NCBI GenBank assembly: GCA_020026175.1
Contig: JAHHQV010000002.1
Coordinates: 1-64,000, forward strand
Length of the DNA: 64,000 bases
From: Phocaeicola sp.
GTDB lineage: Bacteria > Bacteroidota > Bacteroidia > Bacteroidales > Bacteroidaceae
Direction of reading: 5' to 3'
Shown: positions 26,455 to 34,288 of the stretch, in pieces
Position numbering within the stretch: position 1 is the first letter of the stretch
Layout of the letters: each line of letters begins with the position of its first letter
The notes under the pieces: generated by a model
The model's database searches: none
Told to the model about the DNA's origin: nothing
What the model saw: the letters and a program-made list of their open reading frames with translations, nothing else
Position numbers and translations under genes: made by a program

Positions 26455-28170
26455 TTACATAAGTTCCTTACCGCCTTCAACCTGTTCTATATATATACCT
26501 GTAGAATCCGGTTCCCTTCCTCCCAGCAGATGAAGATATGAAATGCCGTGTTCTGTAGAAGTGGTTGTTTTGATACTTCCTTGTTTACGTCCGTCTACAT
26601 ATATAGTGGCACGTTTGTTGTGTTGCCAATGAACCGATATTGTATGCCAAGATTCATCATTGATTCTTAATTGTTTGCGATTCAGAGGTATAGAATACAT
26701 ACACTGATATTTGGCCACTGTGTCTGTAGGGTTAAACCATCGGTCATTCAATATCAGGTCTATATTTTCTGAGCCTTCAGGCAGTTTCATGCTAAGTTTT
26801 ACAAACCCGTTTTTGGCGGCAGGAAAATTCCAAACGGCTCCTTGATTGTCTTGTAGTAGCGAGTCGTTGGGCTCGTAGCCTAGTTTCATTGCTTTAGCAC
26901 CGTGGCGGTCTGGATGTGTTGTCAGAATAGGCTCTTCTTGTCTGTTATATGAACAATGTCCCACAATGCCTTTATAGTAGCGGAAAGCCGACCATTGGCT
27001 GAGTCCGTCGCTGAAATCATTCGAACGTACAGGCTCATATAGCCAGTCTATATCAAACACCAACAAACGCCTGCACTGGGCATGTTGTCCTGCTGCAACG
27101 AGAATCTTGCCGGGCTCTACTTCTACTGCCTGTACCTGATGTACACTTTTGTCTTGTCCCGAAACAGTATTTCCAAAGTTAGAAGAGTTACGTTCAGTAT
27201 TCAACATAAGTTCACGGAATCCCTTCCATGTCTTTCCGTCATCTTCCGAAATGGCAACATGTACAGCATCACGATTGGTAAACACGTCATCCCACACTCC
27301 GGTTGCTGTAGGCAGTTCGGGCAGTGGGGTAGTATTACACCAGAAGAATAATAAACGGCCGTCGTGCATTCGATATAAAGTAGGCATTGTGATGGTTCCA
27401 TAGAAAGGTGAAGGGGAAGTTTCGCTCCAAGTCTCTCCGCCGTCAGTAGAAAACGACTGATAATGTTTGTCTTGAGCTGTACGTACAATCATCCACAGTC
27501 TTCCGTCGTGCAATTCAACTACAGTAGCCTCTACCGCACCATGATTCCAGCGTATGCCTTTATGAAAACCACATTTTTCGTGTTTCGGAACATTTACTTT
27601 CTGCGAAATCTTCCAACTCCGTCCGTCGTCGTCCGAATAGTATACATACGCCCCCGAACGGTCTGTTCTGTGTGCAGCAGAAATAATACGTTTCCCACCA
27701 CGGATAAATATTGGCGGCTTGTTCATTATGCCCAATTCATCATCAATCTTTACAATGGTGCGTCCGCCTTCCAGTCCTCCTTCGGTACGTAGAGCATACA
27801 CCTTGCCATTACCCGAAAAAATACGGATATATTCTCCGCTCACAGGCGATTTCTGGTCAGCATACGGAAGATCTTTAGGAAGATATTTGGTTTGCCAAGA
27901 TTTCCCATTGTCCATGCTTGAGAGATACATCGGGCGGTCAGTTGCTGCATTTTCGCCGTAATTATAATGACGCCACTCTCCATTCTCCATTTTAGACAAT
28001 CCTACGTATGCATCACAAGGTACAACTCCGACTATTACCGGAGCATAAATTTTGTCAAGGTCTGGAATCTCATTCTTGGTCTGTGCTTGCATTAAAGAGC
28101 AAGAAACTTGCATTAAAGAGCAAGAAAGACTCAATGCCAGAAAAGCTTTAATAAATAGACGATTTTTCAT
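26455..28170 (-). CDS. Sialidase-family (BNR repeat) lipoprotein
   Basis: A 571-residue exported protein with four Asp-box repeats of the six-bladed sialidase propeller: SMDNGKSW, SDDDGRSW, STDGGETW and SEDDGKTW. A C-terminal beta-sandwich, concanavalin-like domain covers about 375-565. The N-terminus has a hydrophobic stretch with two Cys in LSLSCSLMQVSCSLMQAQ, so it is probably a lipoprotein; a tandem 21-bp duplication created the second Cys. The GH33 Arg triad could not be placed with confidence, so it may be a true exo-alpha-sialidase or a related glycosidase. No sialic acid catabolic genes are nearby. It has its own leader with a 22-bp repeat array upstream. Confidence 0.8.
   Translation of the reverse strand: MKNRLFIKAFLALSLSCSLMQVSCSLMQAQTKNEIPDLDKIYAPVIVGVVPCDAYVGLSKMENGEWRHYNYGENAATDRPMYLSSMDNGKSWQTKYLPKDLPYADQKSPVSGEYIRIFSGNGKVYALRTEGGLEGGRTIVKIDDELGIMNKPPIFIRGGKRIISAAHRTDRSGAYVYYSDDDGRSWKISQKVNVPKHEKCGFHKGIRWNHGAVEATVVELHDGRLWMIVRTAQDKHYQSFSTDGGETWSETSPSPFYGTITMPTLYRMHDGRLLFFWCNTTPLPELPTATGVWDDVFTNRDAVHVAISEDDGKTWKGFRELMLNTERNSSNFGNTVSGQDKSVHQVQAVEVEPGKILVAAGQHAQCRRLLVFDIDWLYEPVRSNDFSDGLSQWSAFRYYKGIVGHCSYNRQEEPILTTHPDRHGAKAMKLGYEPNDSLLQDNQGAVWNFPAAKNGFVKLSMKLPEGSENIDLILNDRWFNPTDTVAKYQCMYSIPLNRKQLRINDESWHTISVHWQHNKRATIYVDGRKQGSIKTTTSTEHGISYLHLLGGREPDSTGIYIEQVEGGKELM
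28086..28127 (-). repeat. Perfect 21-bp tandem duplication in the signal peptide
   Basis: Two identical, adjacent 21-bp copies (28086-28106 and 28107-28127, core CATTAAAGAGCAAG) lie inside the sialidase-like gene. They duplicate seven codons and so the SCSLMQ segment with its candidate lipidation Cys. The frame is kept. Confidence 0.9.
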
Positions 28171-28279
28171 ATAAATGTTTTAATAAATAGCCTGTTGGCT
28201 AAATTAATACTTCGTTGAATTTATAGATTTATAGATGAATAAAGTAAATGCCTTATGCCATAAAGCCTAGTTTAAATGA

Positions 28280-28402
28280 CCGCATGAAATAGGTTCATCA
28301 TGAACGTGATAAATGTTTGTCACGAACGTGATGAATGCTTATCACGTTGCTGATGAATGCTTATCACGGCCGTGATAAAGTCTATGCATGAACGTGCGAA
28401 AC
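28280..28402. repeat. 22-bp imperfect tandem repeat array, intergenic
   Basis: At least four contiguous 22-bp units begin at 28302, 28324, 28346 and 28368, with partial units at each end. Typical unit: GAACGTGATGAATGCTTA then TCAC. Most units hold an internal dyad, GTGAT ... ATCAC. There are no spacers, so it is not a CRISPR array. It lies between the sialidase-like gene start and the nuclease gene end (both minus strand). A second array with the same period is at 58310. Confidence 0.85.
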
Positions 28403-28431
28403 CTAAAATGACAGTTTTTTATACTGATTGT

Positions 28432-29430
28432 TTATAGTATAGAAGGGATTTCTGCTTCAATCTTGTTTTCTATATTGTCGGGAAGCTTAGAGAAAAAGTC
28501 AAGGCCGGTAATCTTTTCAATGCTGTCTACTGTAACCATATACTTTTTCAGATGTTGTGAACGTGGCTTGTTGTCGAACACAAATCCCATGGCCATAGGT
28601 TTCTTGCGGTTGTATATCAGTACAACCTTAAAGAACCTATCTGGTATGCCTACTTTGTTTTTGCCTATTCGTTTAGGTGACTTTGTATCGAATATAGGTC
28701 CGCATGATATATATACAGTGCCATATTTAGCAGCCCAACTACGGCAAGTCTCTTCAAGGTCATTCCAGTCTCCACGATTTAAGTTACCTACTTGAGGGCA
28801 TATGTTGCTCATATAGAAAGATTCTTTCATAGCAGTTTTGCTCCACTTCATATCTGCTGCTGGAGCCATGTGTCCCCTGTCGTATCCGCTTCGTGTGTAG
28901 TCGGAGTGTTGCACTCTTGGTTCTGGTAAGTCAGGGTCGGGTACGAATCTGTCAGCTCGTTCGGCTCCCCCCTTTGTCTCTTCTCTTGTCAGTTCCCATG
29001 CTACCCAGTTCGGATTCTTGTAGAAAGTGTTATACGATACGGTATATCCGGTTCTTTTCAGTACAAACTCTTTCTGATATAAAGATTTGGAATATACCGG
29101 AATTTCCAGATTTAGCTTTATTACATTGTCAGATGATGTATCTGAATTGTCTTCAGTGTCATTGTTTGTTTGTCCTCCAATCTTGTCTTTTATCTGATTG
29201 ATGACAGGTCCTACATCTTCTTTAGTCTTTGATACAATGTTTTCAGTTATTTTTCCAGCCTTTTCGGCAGCATAGTCGAAAGTTCTTTCAATATTCGTAT
29301 TCTTTACAATTCCTGATATATCTTTGCCCGAATACATATAGTAGCCAGCTACGGCAATAACAAGCAATGCGAAGAGTATGATTTTCCATTTGCCGTTGCT
29401 CTTGTTTTTTCTTTTTTTTCTTTTAGCCAT
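28432..29430 (-). CDS. DNA/RNA non-specific endonuclease (NUC1/DRGH type)
   Basis: A 332-residue membrane-anchored or secreted nuclease. After a very basic start (MAKRKKRKNKSNGKWK) comes one membrane helix (about 17-35, IILFALLVIAVAGYYMY). A spacer rich in D, N and S precedes the nuclease domain (about 120-320). The catalytic motif DRGHMAPAAD provides the general base His, followed by SFYMSNICPQVGNLNRGDWN with the metal-binding Asn. These enzymes cut DNA and RNA without sequence preference, often for nutrient or extracellular DNA use. It starts 3 bases after the AlaX-like gene, so the two form an operon. Confidence 0.93.
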   Translation of the reverse strand: MAKRKKRKNKSNGKWKIILFALLVIAVAGYYMYSGKDISGIVKNTNIERTFDYAAEKAGKITENIVSKTKEDVGPVINQIKDKIGGQTNNDTEDNSDTSSDNVIKLNLEIPVYSKSLYQKEFVLKRTGYTVSYNTFYKNPNWVAWELTREETKGGAERADRFVPDPDLPEPRVQHSDYTRSGYDRGHMAPAADMKWSKTAMKESFYMSNICPQVGNLNRGDWNDLEETCRSWAAKYGTVYISCGPIFDTKSPKRIGKNKVGIPDRFFKVVLIYNRKKPMAMGFVFDNKPRSQHLKKYMVTVDSIEKITGLDFFSKLPDNIENKIEAEIPSIL

Positions 29431-29433
29431 GAT

Positions 29434-29883
29434 TTATTCCAATTTGAATCTTATTCTTAATATATTGTTCTGCTGATTATAGCTTACAATCTTGAATTTC
29501 CCTATTTCTGATGTATTCTCTACATGGAGTCCTATGCATAGGCACTCGTCATAATCACCCACCTTTACTATTCTTACGGTATCCGAGGCACCTTCGGGCA
29601 GTCGTTTCAGGTCGAATTTGTCGGCAGCTTCAGCCTGTGTGATAAATTCGGTAGTGACAGTAAGATTTTGCTTTATCACATCGTTTACCGTGTTTTCTAT
29701 TTTCTTGATGTCTTCTTCTGTCATCACATGGTCTAAGGCAAAATCGAGTTTGCTTTTCTTTCTCTCTATATGAGCCGATACAGACCTTCCGCATCCGAAG
29801 AGATTTACCATGGTTCTGTTTACTATATGCTCGCAAGTGTGCATAGGAGGATATTCCTGTTTGTTGTGTTCGTTAAGTTCCAT
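29434..29883 (-). CDS. AlaX-like tRNA editing domain protein
   Basis: A 149-residue stand-alone protein of the threonyl/alanyl-tRNA synthetase second additional domain type. The zinc-binding pattern is intact: HTCEH with His15 and His19, and CIGLH with Cys116 and His120, corresponding to HxxxH ... CxxxH of AlaX. Such proteins hydrolyse mischarged Ser- or Gly-tRNA-Ala in trans. Conservation outside these motifs is low, so the exact tRNA substrate is uncertain. It is the first gene of a two-gene unit with the DRGH nuclease, an odd functional pairing, and is divergent from lepA. Confidence 0.82.
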   Translation of the reverse strand: MELNEHNKQEYPPMHTCEHIVNRTMVNLFGCGRSVSAHIERKKSKLDFALDHVMTEEDIKKIENTVNDVIKQNLTVTTEFITQAEAADKFDLKRLPEGASDTVRIVKVGDYDECLCIGLHVENTSEIGKFKIVSYNQQNNILRIRFKLE

Positions 29884-29907
29884 TTCTTGTTTTTTTATAT
29901 TTTGTTA

Positions 29908-29915
29908 CAAACATA
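29908..29915 (-). promoter_or_regulatory. -7 box of the AlaX-nuclease unit
   Basis: Minus strand TATGTTTG, 24 bases before the AlaX-like ATG. The -33 region has no clear TTTG. Confidence 0.5.
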
Positions 29916-29983
29916 CAAAAAAATATTGACTGTCATACAGACAATTGTATATTACATATTATACAAGATAGTAGGATTTTGTG

Positions 29984-29991
29984 TATCTTTG
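29984..29991 (+). promoter_or_regulatory. -7 box of lepA
   Basis: TATCTTTG, 34 bases before the lepA ATG, an exact -7 match. No good -33 element at the standard distance. Confidence 0.55.
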
Positions 29992-30025
29992 TCCCCACAA
30001 AATTTAATTACATTAAATATAGCTG

Positions 30026-31807
30026 ATGAAGAATATCCGTAATTTTTGTATTATAGCACATATCGACCATGGTAAATCCACTTTGGCTGACCGACTTCTT
30101 GAGTATACCCAAACAGTAAAGGTAACTGGCGGGCAGATGCTTGATGACATGGATCTGGAACGTGAAAGAGGTATAACCATCAAGAGTCATGCCATTCAGA
30201 TGGAATATACATATAATGGAGAAAAATATATCCTTAACCTTATCGACACTCCGGGACACGTTGACTTCTCGTATGAAGTGTCCCGCTCGATAGCTGCTTG
30301 CGAGGGAGCTCTGCTTATAGTGGATGCTTCGCAGGGAGTACAGGCGCAGACTATTTCAAATCTTTATATGGCCTTGGAACATGACTTGGAGATTATCCCT
30401 GTGATGAACAAATGCGATATGGCCAGTGCCATGCCCGAAGAAGTGGAGGATGAAATAATAGATTTGCTGGGATGCAAACGTGAAGAGATAATCCGTGCTT
30501 CGGGAAAAACTGGTATGGGTGTTGAAGATATACTTAAAGCTGTGGTAGAGCGTATACCTCATCCAAAAGGAGAGGCCGATGCTCCTCTTCAGGCTCTTAT
30601 CTTTGACTCGGTGTTCAATTCATTCCGTGGTATCATAGCCTATTTCAAGGTAGTGAACGGGGTTATACGCGCTGGCGATAAAGTGAAGTTCTTCAATACA
30701 GGAAAAGAATATGATGCCGATGAAATAGGTGTGCTGAAAATGGATATGGTTCCGCGAAAGGAACTTCGTACTGGTGACGTGGGATATATCATATCTGGAA
30801 TAAAGACATCGAGGGAAGTAAAGGTGGGTGATACCATCACTCACATCATAAACCCTTGCGATAAGGCTATCGAAGGTTTTGAAGAGGTGAAGCCTATGGT
30901 CTTTGCAGGTGTTTATCCTATTGAGGCTGAAGATTATGAAAACCTGAGAGCTTCTTTGGAAAAACTGCAACTGAATGATGCCTCGCTTACATTCCAGCCA
31001 GAGTCTTCGCTGGCTCTGGGATTTGGTTTCCGTTGCGGTTTCTTGGGATTGCTTCATATGGAAATCATACAGGAACGACTTGACAGAGAGTTCGATATGA
31101 ATGTGATAACAACTGTGCCTAACGTATCGTATATGATTTACGACAAGCAGGGCGATGTGCAGGAAGTGCATAATCCTGGAGGTATGCCGGACCCTACTCT
31201 TATCGACCATATCGAAGAGCCATATATAGATGCGTCAATAATCACTGCAACAGATTATATAGGCTCTATCATGACATTGTGTCTTGGAAAACGTGGCGAA
31301 CTTGTGCGTCAGGACTACATTTCAGGCAATCGTGTTGAACTTCACTATAAAATGCCGCTTGGCGAAATAGTGATAGATTTTTATGACAGACTGAAAAGTA
31401 TTTCCAAGGGATATGCCTCGTTCGACTATCATCAGTCAGGTTTCCGTCCTTCAAAACTTGTCAAGCTCGACATCCTGCTGAACGGCGAGTCGGTAGATGC
31501 CTTGTCTACTCTTACTCACTTTGACAATGCTTACGACCTTGGACGTCGTATGTGTGAGAAGTTGAAGGAGCTTATCCCAAGACAGCAGTTTGAAATTGCA
31601 ATTCAGGCGGCTATAGGTGCTAAGATTATAGCCCGCGAAACCATCAAGGCCGTAAGAAAAGATGTTACGGCCAAGTGTTATGGCGGTGACGTGAGCCGTA
31701 AGCGTAAATTGCTTGAGAAACAGAAGAAAGGTAAGAAACGTATGAAGCAGATTGGAACAGTGGAAGTGCCTCAGAAGGCATTCCTGGCTGTACTGAAACT
31801 CGATTGA
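30026..31807 (+). CDS. lepA: Elongation factor 4 (LepA)
   Basis: A 593-residue translational GTPase. The G domain shows [18 protein letters not shown] (P-loop), [11 protein letters not shown] (switch I), DTPGHVDF (G3) and NKCDMASA (G4). Domains II and III follow, then the LepA-specific C-terminal domain with [20 protein letters not shown], which separates it from EF-G. LepA/EF4 acts on stalled or assembling ribosomes. Length is standard. It is followed by a clear terminator, so it is monocistronic. Confidence 0.97.
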   Translation: MKNIRNFCIIAHIDHGKSTLADRLLEYTQTVKVTGGQMLDDMDLERERGITIKSHAIQMEYTYNGEKYILNLIDTPGHVDFSYEVSRSIAACEGALLIVDASQGVQAQTISNLYMALEHDLEIIPVMNKCDMASAMPEEVEDEIIDLLGCKREEIIRASGKTGMGVEDILKAVVERIPHPKGEADAPLQALIFDSVFNSFRGIIAYFKVVNGVIRAGDKVKFFNTGKEYDADEIGVLKMDMVPRKELRTGDVGYIISGIKTSREVKVGDTITHIINPCDKAIEGFEEVKPMVFAGVYPIEAEDYENLRASLEKLQLNDASLTFQPESSLALGFGFRCGFLGLLHMEIIQERLDREFDMNVITTVPNVSYMIYDKQGDVQEVHNPGGMPDPTLIDHIEEPYIDASIITATDYIGSIMTLCLGKRGELVRQDYISGNRVELHYKMPLGEIVIDFYDRLKSISKGYASFDYHQSGFRPSKLVKLDILLNGESVDALSTLTHFDNAYDLGRRMCEKLKELIPRQQFEIAIQAAIGAKIIARETIKAVRKDVTAKCYGGDVSRKRKLLEKQKKGKKRMKQIGTVEVPQKAFLAVLKLD

Positions 31808-31832
31808 CAGGAAGAAATAGAATAAAACAATG

Positions 31833-31877
31833 AAGAACCGTGCCAGACAATATAGTTTTAGGACCGGTTCTTTTTGT
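31833..31877 (+). terminator. Terminator after lepA
   Basis: AAGAACCG (31833-31840) pairs with CGGTTCTT (31865-31872), followed by TTTT. The T-run overlaps the -33 element of the next promoter. Confidence 0.75.
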
Positions 31878-31902
31878 TTGTAGATAGTTTTGCTTATATT
31901 TG
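31873..31902 (+). promoter_or_regulatory. Promoter of the small unknown gene
   Basis: TTTG at 31873-31876 and TATATTTG at 31895-31902, 18 bases apart. The -33 sits in the lepA terminator tail. Confidence 0.7.
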
Positions 31903-31938
31903 TACGTATATTATAATAACATAAAATACTTATATACT

Positions 31939-32250
31939 ATGTATACTATTCAAGCTAATCAGTCGGGCACAAGAAGCCTGAACGTTTCGGAAGAAAACTT
32001 ACAGACTATAGAAAAATATTCATTGTTTCAACAGCTAATTGACAGCAACGGAATAATAGATGAAAGCGTATTGGAAAAACTGAAACTGAACCTCCGTTCT
32101 CTTATAGGCTCGGCTGAAGAAGACTGCAAGGAACTGCTGGATTTGTGTCTTAATGTGATATATCATGACAATATGAAGGCTTTCGGACTCCATCAGTTGA
32201 TTATGCTATATATCAAGTGGGAGAGAGAAAGGGGAAATATAGAAATTTAA
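31939..32250 (+). CDS. Small conserved-looking protein of unknown function
   Basis: A 103-residue, mainly helical, acidic protein (MYTIQANQSGTRSLNVSEEN at the start, SLIGSAEEDCKELLDLCLNV in the middle). There is no signal peptide, membrane segment or known motif. The ATG at 31939 is chosen because the longer frame begins at a TTG inside the -7 box. It has its own consensus promoter and a strong terminator, which argues that it is a real gene. I do not recognise its family. Confidence 0.7.
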   Translation: MYTIQANQSGTRSLNVSEENLQTIEKYSLFQQLIDSNGIIDESVLEKLKLNLRSLIGSAEEDCKELLDLCLNVIYHDNMKAFGLHQLIMLYIKWERERGNIEI

Positions 32251-32267
32251 ATCAATAATAATTATTA

Positions 32268-32322
32268 TAAAGAATAAGATTTTGGAATGTTGATTGTCAA
32301 TGTTCCAAAATCTTATTCTTTA
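32268..32322 (+). terminator. Terminator before ygiQ
   Basis: A 20-bp perfect stem built on AAAGAATAAGATTTTGGAA and its complement (32268-32287 with 32303-32322), around a 15-base loop. The AT-rich flanks make it symmetric. Confidence 0.8.
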
Positions 32323-32347
32323 TAAACTTTAATATAACATATATCTT

Positions 32348-34165
32348 TTGAAAAAATATAATTTGACTGACTGGCTGCCTACTACCAGGAAAGAGGTAGA
32401 AATGAGAGGATGGGATACACTTGATGTTATCCTGTTTAGCGGAGATGCTTATGTGGATCATCCTTCATTTGGAGCGGCAGTGATAGGAAGAATTCTTGAA
32501 TCTCAAGGACTTAAAGTTGCAATAGTTCCTCAACCAAACTGGCGCGATGATCTTCGTGACTTCAAGAAACTGGGAAAACCAAGACTCTTCTTCGGTGTTT
32601 CTGCCGGATGTATGGACAGCATGGTAAACAAATATACTGCCAACAAACGTTTGCGTAGCGAGGATGCCTATACTCCCGACGGACGGCACGATATGCGTCC
32701 AGATTATCCTACTATAGTCTATTCGCAGATACTCAAAAGGTTGTATCCTGATGTGCCTGTTGTGATTGGAGGTATTGAGGCTTCGTTGCGTCGACTCACT
32801 CATTATGACTACTGGCAAGATAAAGTAAGTCAGTCTATTCTTGTAGATTCGGGTGCAGATCTTCTTATATATGGTATGGGAGAGAAACCTCTTACAGATT
32901 TGTGCAAGCGAATGGAGGAATCTTTAGTTATTCCTCATGACGTACTACAGACAGCTTATTTGTGTAAGAAAGATTCTTTTGTTCCTGACGAAAGAGATTT
33001 GTGGCTTAATTCTCACGAAGAATGTATAAAGAACAAGAAAAAACAAGCCGAAAATTTCAGATATATAGAGGAAGAATCGAATAAGTATGAAGCGCAACGA
33101 ATTGTGCAGGAGACTGGAAAGGTTATTGTTGTTGTAAATCCTCCTTTCCCTCCTATGACACAGGGAGAACTGGATATGTCTTTCGATCTTCCGTACACAC
33201 GCCTTCCTCATCCTAAATATAAGGACAAGCGTATACCGGCATACGAAATGATAAAATTTTCGGTAAATCTGCACAGAGGTTGCTTTGGCGGTTGTGCCTT
33301 CTGTACTATATCTGCACATCAGGGAAAGTTCATCGTAAGCCGAAGTAAGGAAAGTATTGTAAAAGAGGTGAAGACCATAATAGAGATGCCCGATTTCAAG
33401 GGGTATCTGAGTGATTTGGGAGGACCTTCGGCTAATATGTATGCCATGCATGGAAGGGATGAAAAGATGTGTCGTCGATGCAAGAGACCGTCTTGCATTC
33501 ATCCTAAAGTATGTCCTAACCTGAATACTGACCATACTGCACTTCTTGATATATATCGCACCGTGGATGCCTTGCCTGGAATAAAGAAAAGTTTCATAGG
33601 AAGTGGGGTGAGGTATGACTTGCTTTTGCATGAAAGCAAAGATCCGTCAGCTAACAGAAGTGCTCAGGAATATACAAAGGAACTTATTCTGAATCATGTG
33701 AGCGGCCGACTGAAAGTGGCTCCCGAACATACTAGCGACAAGGTGCTTTATATGATGCGCAAACCTCCTTTTGAGCAGTTCGAGAGATTCAAGAAGATAT
33801 TCGACAGACTGAATAAGGAGCATAATATGCGACAGCAGATAATACCATATTTTATAAGTAGTCATCCGGGATGCACTGCCGAGGATATGGCCGAACTTGC
33901 CGTAATAACCAAGCGCCTTGACTTTCATCTGGAACAGGTACAGGATTTTACTCCTACACCTATGACTGTAGCTACCGAATCATGGTACACTGGTTTTCAT
34001 CCATATACTCTTGAGCCGGTTTTCTCGGCCAAGAGTCAAAGGGAGAAGCTTGCTCAAAGAATGTTTTTCTTCTGGTATAAGCCTGAAGAGCGAAAGGCTA
34101 TAATCAATGAACTAAGAAGAATGGGAAGAAATGACCTTATAGATAAGTTGTATCAAAAGAGGTAA
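32348..34165 (+). CDS. YgiQ-family radical SAM protein
   Basis: A 605-residue radical SAM enzyme of the YgiQ group. The cluster motif CFGGCAFC (CxxxCxxC) lies near residue 315, following NLHRGC-type sequence. The N-terminal vitamin B12-like region (SGDAYVDHPSFGAAVIGRIL) and a second Cys block CRRCKRPSCIHPKVC complete the family pattern. The reaction is unknown. The start is a TTG giving KKYNLTDWLPTTRKEVEMRG, the normal family N-terminus, and no upstream ATG is available. It starts 25 bases after a strong terminator and has no obvious -7 box, so its promoter is unclear. Confidence 0.92.
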   Translation: MKKYNLTDWLPTTRKEVEMRGWDTLDVILFSGDAYVDHPSFGAAVIGRILESQGLKVAIVPQPNWRDDLRDFKKLGKPRLFFGVSAGCMDSMVNKYTANKRLRSEDAYTPDGRHDMRPDYPTIVYSQILKRLYPDVPVVIGGIEASLRRLTHYDYWQDKVSQSILVDSGADLLIYGMGEKPLTDLCKRMEESLVIPHDVLQTAYLCKKDSFVPDERDLWLNSHEECIKNKKKQAENFRYIEEESNKYEAQRIVQETGKVIVVVNPPFPPMTQGELDMSFDLPYTRLPHPKYKDKRIPAYEMIKFSVNLHRGCFGGCAFCTISAHQGKFIVSRSKESIVKEVKTIIEMPDFKGYLSDLGGPSANMYAMHGRDEKMCRRCKRPSCIHPKVCPNLNTDHTALLDIYRTVDALPGIKKSFIGSGVRYDLLLHESKDPSANRSAQEYTKELILNHVSGRLKVAPEHTSDKVLYMMRKPPFEQFERFKKIFDRLNKEHNMRQQIIPYFISSHPGCTAEDMAELAVITKRLDFHLEQVQDFTPTPMTVATESWYTGFHPYTLEPVFSAKSQREKLAQRMFFFWYKPEERKAIINELRRMGRNDLIDKLYQKR

Positions 34166-34260
34166 TTATGCTTAGTATAATGGTACAAATGGATATTTTG
34201 TCTGGAATGACTTTATAGACTATATTCATTTGTATCATATATATATTAATTTCACATCAG

Positions 34261-34268
34261 TACTTTTG
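34261..34268 (+). promoter_or_regulatory. -7 box of the HTCS gene
   Basis: TACTTTTG, 20 bases before the HTCS ATG. The -33 element is poor. The CCGA motifs found before the other promoters of this locus are absent here, so the regulator may be expressed at a constant low level. Confidence 0.5.
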
Positions 34269-34288
34269 TAACCATAAATTCTATAATT

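Noticed and set aside
28280..28402. Possible CRISPR array
   Set aside because: Units are contiguous, 22 bp, imperfect and without spacers, and no cas genes are present.
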